From Streptomyces sp. SID8352 (GTDB lineage: Bacteria > Actinomycetota > Actinomycetes > Streptomycetales > Streptomycetaceae): a stretch of DNA of 64,000 nucleotides. Of the stretch, positions 60,853 to 64,000 are shown piece by piece. Under the pieces are notes generated by a model. It did no database searches, was not told the origin of the DNA, and saw only the letters and a program-made list of their open reading frames with translations. Made by a program: the position numbers and the translations under genes. The stretch covers positions 1 to 64,000 of the forward strand of contig NZ_WWGX01000030.1 in assembly GCF_009862265.1 (NCBI RefSeq), written 5' to 3'. The stretch's first letter is position 1. The number at the start of each line of letters is the position of its first letter.

Positions 60853-62199
60853 TCAGCCGAGGGCCTTGCCCGGGAGTTCCACCTTCGCCCCCAGCTCGAC
60901 CAGCTTCTCCATGAAGTTCTCGTAGCCGCGGTTGATCAGGTCGATGCCGTGGACGCGGGACGTGCCCTGCGCGGCGAGGGCCGCGATGAGGTAGGAGAAG
61001 CCACCGCGCAGGTCGGGGATGACCAGGTCGGCGCCCTCCAGCTTGGTGGGGCCGGAGACGACCGCCGAGTGGAGGAAGTTGCGCTGCCCGAAGCGGCAGT
61101 CGGAGCCGCCGAGGCACTCGCGGTAGAGCTGGATGTGGGCGCCCATCTGGTTCAGCGCGGAGGTGAAGCCGAGCCGGGACTCGTAGACCGTCTCGTGGAC
61201 GATGGACAGCCCGGTGGCCTGCGTCAGGGCGACCACCAGCGGCTGCTGCCAGTCGGTCTGGAAGCCGGGGTGGACGTCCGTCTCCAGGGCGATGGACTTC
61301 AGCCTGCCGCCCGGGTGCCAGAAGCGGATGCCCTCGTCGTCGATCTCGAAGGCGCCGCCCACCTTCCGGAAGGTGTTCAGGAAGGTCATCATCGACCGCT
61401 GCTGCGCCCCGCGGACGTAGACGTCGCCCTCGGTCGCCAGCGCCGCCGACGCCCAGGAGGCGGCCTCCAGGCGGTCGGAGAGCGCCCGGTGGGTGTAGCC
61501 GCCCAGCTCGTCCACACCGGTGATGCGGATGGTGCGGTCGATGTCCAGGGCGATGATCGCGCCCATCTTCTGCAGGACGCAGATCAGGTCCTCGATCTCC
61601 GGCTCGACCGCGGCGTTGGACAGCACCGTGACGCCCTCGGCGAGCACCGCCGTCAGCAGCACCTGCTCGGTCGCGCCGACCGACGGGTACGGCAGCCGGA
61701 TCTTGGTGCCGCGCAGCCGCTGCGGTGCCTCCAGGTACTGGCCGTCCGCCCGCTTCTCGATGCGCGCGCCGAACTGCCGCAGCACGTCGAAGTGGAAGTC
61801 GATGGGCCGCCCGCCGATGTCGCAGCCGCCCAGGCCCGGGATGAACGCGTGCCCCAGGCGGTGCAGCAGCGGCCCGCAGAACAGGATCGGGATGCGCGAC
61901 GAGCCCGCGTGGGCATCGATGTCAGCGACGTTCGCGCTCTCCACGTGGGTCGGGTCGAGCACCAGTTCGCCGGGCTCCTCGCCCGGACGGACCGTCACCC
62001 CGTGGAGTTGCAGCAGTCCGCGGACGACGCGCACGTCGCGGATGTCCGGCACGTTGCGCAGCCGGCTCGGCGCACTGCCCAGCAGGGCGGCGACCATGGC
62101 CTTCGGTACGAGGTTCTTCGCACCGCGGACCCGGATCTCGCCCTCCAGCGGGGTTCCGCCGTGGACAAGGAGTACGTCATCAGCGCCGTTGACGGTCAT
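60853..62199 (-). CDS. murA: UDP-N-acetylglucosamine 1-carboxyvinyltransferase
   Basis: First committed step of peptidoglycan synthesis: transfers enolpyruvate from PEP to UDP-GlcNAc. 448 residues. K28-N29 (RGAKNLVPKAMVAALL) bind substrate, and the catalytic loop Cys is C126 in GLGGCDIGGRPIDFH, so the enzyme should be fosfomycin-sensitive, unlike the Asp form of mycobacteria. Duplicate inverse alpha/beta folds span the full length. The ATG at MTVNGADDVLLVHGG is preferred to longer Arg/Pro-rich extensions. Streptomyces often has two murA genes; this context is the conserved one. Confidence 0.95.
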   Translation of the reverse strand: MTVNGADDVLLVHGGTPLEGEIRVRGAKNLVPKAMVAALLGSAPSRLRNVPDIRDVRVVRGLLQLHGVTVRPGEEPGELVLDPTHVESANVADIDAHAGSSRIPILFCGPLLHRLGHAFIPGLGGCDIGGRPIDFHFDVLRQFGARIEKRADGQYLEAPQRLRGTKIRLPYPSVGATEQVLLTAVLAEGVTVLSNAAVEPEIEDLICVLQKMGAIIALDIDRTIRITGVDELGGYTHRALSDRLEAASWASAALATEGDVYVRGAQQRSMMTFLNTFRKVGGAFEIDDEGIRFWHPGGRLKSIALETDVHPGFQTDWQQPLVVALTQATGLSIVHETVYESRLGFTSALNQMGAHIQLYRECLGGSDCRFGQRNFLHSAVVSGPTKLEGADLVIPDLRGGFSYLIAALAAQGTSRVHGIDLINRGYENFMEKLVELGAKVELPGKALG

Positions 62200-62432
62200 G
62201 GATCTCGCGTTTCGTGGGTGGGGTCCAGGGGGCACAGGAGGGAAAGGGTAGTCGCCCCGCACCCCCCCTTCGTAGGCCCGGACCGGTTCCCGCCACGTCA
62301 TGGGTTCGTCACAACACGCTGCGCTCCGCCACGGGTGCGGAGGGTCACGGGGGCGCGTGCGCGGGGCCCGGTTCACCCCCGTGCCCCCGATCGCCTCCCC
62401 GTCCGGGGGGAACATGCGGGATCATGTCAGGC

Positions 62433-63005
62433 ATGACCGAGGTGTCCTCACTCGCGGGACGGCTGCTCGTGGCGACGCCCGCCCTGGCGGACCCGAACTT
62501 CGAGCGTGCCGTGGTGCTCCTGCTCGACCACGACGAGGAGGGTTCCCTCGGCGTGGTCCTCAACCGGCCGACGCCCGTCGGTGTCGGCGACATCCTGGGC
62601 GCCTGGGCCGAGCTGGCCGGCGAGCCGGGCGTCGTCTTCCAGGGCGGCCCCGTCTCCCTGGACTCCGCGCTCGGCGTCGCGGTCGTCCCCGGCGGCGCCT
62701 CGGGCGGGCGGGCCCCGCTGGGCTGGCGCCGGGTGCGCGGCGCCATCGGCCTCGTCGACCTGGAGGCCCCGCCGGAGCTGCTGGCCCCCGCCGTCGGCTC
62801 GCTGCGGATCTTCGCCGGGTACGCGGGCTGGGGCCCCGGCCAGCTGGAGGGCGAGCTGAAGGAGGGCGCCTGGTACGTGGTCGACTCGGAACCGGGCGAC
62901 GTGTCCTCCCCGGCGCCCGAGGGGCTCTGGCGCGAGGTGCTGCGCCGCCAGCGCGGCGACCTGGCCATGGTGGCGACGTATCCGGACGACCCGTCCCTCA
63001 ACTGA
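62433..63005 (+). CDS. YqgE/AlgH family protein
   Basis: Conserved cytoplasmic protein of 190 residues and unknown biochemical role, formerly DUF179. The family blocks are present: GRLLVATPALADPNFERAVVLLLDHDEEGSLGVVLNRP, VFQGGPVSLDSALGV, RIFAGYAGWGPGQLEGEL and GAWYVVDSEPGDV. Two ATGs nine bases apart are possible; MTEVSSLAG is preferred as closer to the usual N-terminus. It is divergent from murA and followed by the DUF3039 gene after 30 bases. Confidence 0.92.
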   Translation: MTEVSSLAGRLLVATPALADPNFERAVVLLLDHDEEGSLGVVLNRPTPVGVGDILGAWAELAGEPGVVFQGGPVSLDSALGVAVVPGGASGGRAPLGWRRVRGAIGLVDLEAPPELLAPAVGSLRIFAGYAGWGPGQLEGELKEGAWYVVDSEPGDVSSPAPEGLWREVLRRQRGDLAMVATYPDDPSLN

Positions 63006-63035
63006 AGCCCCCGGCCTTCAGTACCCTTGGCGGTT

Positions 63036-63323
63036 ATGAGCACTCTTGAGCCCGAGCGCGGGACTGGTACGGGGACCCTCGTCGAGCCGACACCGCAGGT
63101 GTCCCACGGCGACGGCGACCACGAGCGCTTCGCCCACTACGTCCAGAAGGACAAGATCATGGCGAGCGCCCTCGACGGCACCCCCGTCGTGGCGCTCTGC
63201 GGCAAGGTCTGGGTGCCCGGTCGCGATCCCAAGAAGTACCCGGTGTGCCCCATGTGCAAGGAGATCTACGAGTCCATGAGCGCCGGCGGCGACCAGGGCG
63301 GCAAGGGCGGCGACAAGAAGTAG
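63036..63323 (+). CDS. DUF3039 small zinc-motif protein
   Basis: A 95-residue actinobacterial protein of unknown function. The core, HERFAHYVQKDKIMASALDGTPVVALCGKVW, is followed by PVCPMCKEIY; three Cys in C-x(n)-CPMC spacing suggest a bound metal. The ATG lies 8 bases after TACCCT, a -10-like box, so it may be read from its own leaderless promoter as well as with yqgE. A terminator follows. Confidence 0.9.
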   Translation: MSTLEPERGTGTGTLVEPTPQVSHGDGDHERFAHYVQKDKIMASALDGTPVVALCGKVWVPGRDPKKYPVCPMCKEIYESMSAGGDQGGKGGDKK

Positions 63324-63355
63324 CGCCCCGGCCCCCACCGCGCCGGGCCGGTCGG

Positions 63356-63394
63356 AGCCCCCGAAGTGCGTTTTGACGCATTTCGGGGGCTTTC
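63356..63394 (+). terminator. terminator after the DUF3039 gene
   Basis: A 16-bp stem AGCCCCCGAAGTGCGT/ACGCATTTCGGGGGCT with one wobble pair and a 4-base loop, followed by TTTCG. Confidence 0.88.
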
Positions 63395-63456
63395 GCGCGT
63401 TCTGCGCCGACCACGCGGTCCCCCCGCGTTGCACAGGATGCGTCGCGCGGTCACAG

Positions 63457-63472
63457 AGTGGTTGAGACCTCT
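63457..63472. promoter_or_regulatory. candidate DasR-responsive element
   Basis: AGTGGTTGAGACCTCT matches the dre consensus A(C/G)TGGTCTAGACCA(C/G)T at 13 of 16 positions and lies about 100 bases upstream of a sugar-binding lipoprotein gene. DasR represses N-acetylglucosamine genes in Streptomyces; binding here is inferred. Confidence 0.45.
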
Positions 63473-63530
63473 TGTGGGCGCGTTCATGGAGTACCTAGCC
63501 TCCGAGGTGTTGTGCAGAGCAAAACCAGCA

Positions 63531-63545
63531 TTGCGCATGCTGCAA
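63531..63545. promoter_or_regulatory. near-palindrome before the binding-protein gene
   Basis: TTGCGCATGCTGCAA has TTGC and GCAA arms around GCATGC and ends 25 bases before the ATG, between the likely promoter and the ribosome site. A LacI- or ROK-type operator is possible. Confidence 0.4.
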
Positions 63546-63570
63546 CGCCCCTTGACCGGAGGACCGCTCC

Positions 63571-64000
63571 ATGAAGCTCCCCGCCAGACTGCCCGCCCGC
63601 CTGGCCGTGTTCCTGGCCGCCGCTGCCGTCAGTGCCACCGCCTGCGCCCCCCAGACCACCGACAACTCCTCCTCCGGCAAGGACGAGAAGAGCGGCACGC
63701 TGCGCGTCTGGCTCTTCCAGGAGGTCGACACCAAGCCCAAGCAGAAGGTCGTCGACGCCGTCCTGGCCGACTTCCGCAAGGAGCACGAGGACACCAAGGT
63801 CAACATCGAGTACATCCCGGTCGAGACCCGTGCCCAGCGCATCAAGGCCGCCTTCAACGACCCCAAGAGCGCCCCCGACATCATCGAGTACGGCAACACC
63901 GACACCGCCGGCTACGTGAAGGACGGCGGCCTCCTGGACATCACCAAGGAGTTCGAGGCCTGGGACGAGGCCAAGGACACCGACCCGACGGCCCGCCAGT
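63571..64000 (+). CDS. sugar ABC importer solute-binding lipoprotein (3' end outside the window)
   Basis: The first 143 residues of a family 1 binding lipoprotein. The signal peptide LAVFLAAAAVSATAC ends in a lipobox with the acylated Cys at 25; TLRVWLFQEVDTKPKQKVVDAVLADFRKEH and SAPDIIEYGNTDTAGYVKDGGLLDIT are typical of CUT1 sugar-binding proteins. The ribosome site GGAGG lies 7 bases before the ATG. Permease genes are expected beyond the window. The dre-like site upstream hints at an amino-sugar substrate. Confidence 0.9.
   Translation, partial: MKLPARLPARLAVFLAAAAVSATACAPQTTDNSSSGKDEKSGTLRVWLFQEVDTKPKQKVVDAVLADFRKEHEDTKVNIEYIPVETRAQRIKAAFNDPKSAPDIIEYGNTDTAGYVKDGGLLDITKEFEAWDEAKDTDPTARQ

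Overview
The window is a high-GC actinobacterial chromosome segment, almost certainly Streptomyces. The tmRNA tag reads ANTKRDSSQQAFALAA, as I know it from Streptomyces. The right half also follows a core gene order I recall from S. coelicolor: two Ser/Thr kinases, prfB, ftsEX, a C-terminal processing protease, smpB, ssrA, matAB, helD, malic enzyme, hup, murA, yqgE, a DUF3039 gene and a sugar-binding lipoprotein. I see no insertion sequence, integrase, CRISPR array or ordinary tRNA.

Left part (0-14.5 kb) is a cell-surface polymer region. It has a TagGH-like two-gene ABC exporter next to a TetR regulator, galE, two multi-membrane proteins, and two large paralogous enzymes that join a family 2 glycosyltransferase to a TagF-like polyol-phosphate transferase. 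A short remnant of a third such gene lies beside them. An ohrR/ohr peroxide-defence pair sits inside this region with a palindromic operator between the genes. Next (14.6-18.4 kb) is a three-gene carbohydrate ABC importer operon whose first permease carries an unusual extracytoplasmic insert.

The most interesting stretch is 18.8-30.2 kb, a compact biosynthetic cluster in two divergent arms. The leftward arm encodes an ACP-AMP ligase fusion, a ketosynthase with intact Cys-His-His, a partner ketosynthase-like protein whose active-site Cys is Pro, a free ACP and a ketoreductase, with four of the five genes joined by ATGA overlaps. The rightward arm encodes a second AMP ligase, a hotdog thioesterase, a DHA2-type exporter and a glutamine-dependent asparagine synthetase homologue. 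Together they look like a small type II polyketide/fatty-acyl assembly line with ligase loading, hydrolytic editing, amidation and export. I do not recognise the product.

The core part (30.7-64 kb) starts with an FHA-FtsK/SpoIIIE ATPase beside two membrane-anchored Ser/Thr kinases. It continues through translation and rescue genes (prfB, smpB, ssrA), division genes (ftsEX), a LAXTG-type sortase substrate, and the mat operon for extracellular poly-N-acetylglucosamine followed by an acyltransferase. Then come uroporphyrinogen-III synthase, a HelD-like helicase, malic enzyme, HU, murA, yqgE and the start of a sugar ABC operon with a DasR-like site. Many transcription units end in clear hairpins. 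Several gene-free gaps hold GC-rich minisatellites, and one gap (57.8-57.9 kb) has the look of a structured non-coding RNA gene.
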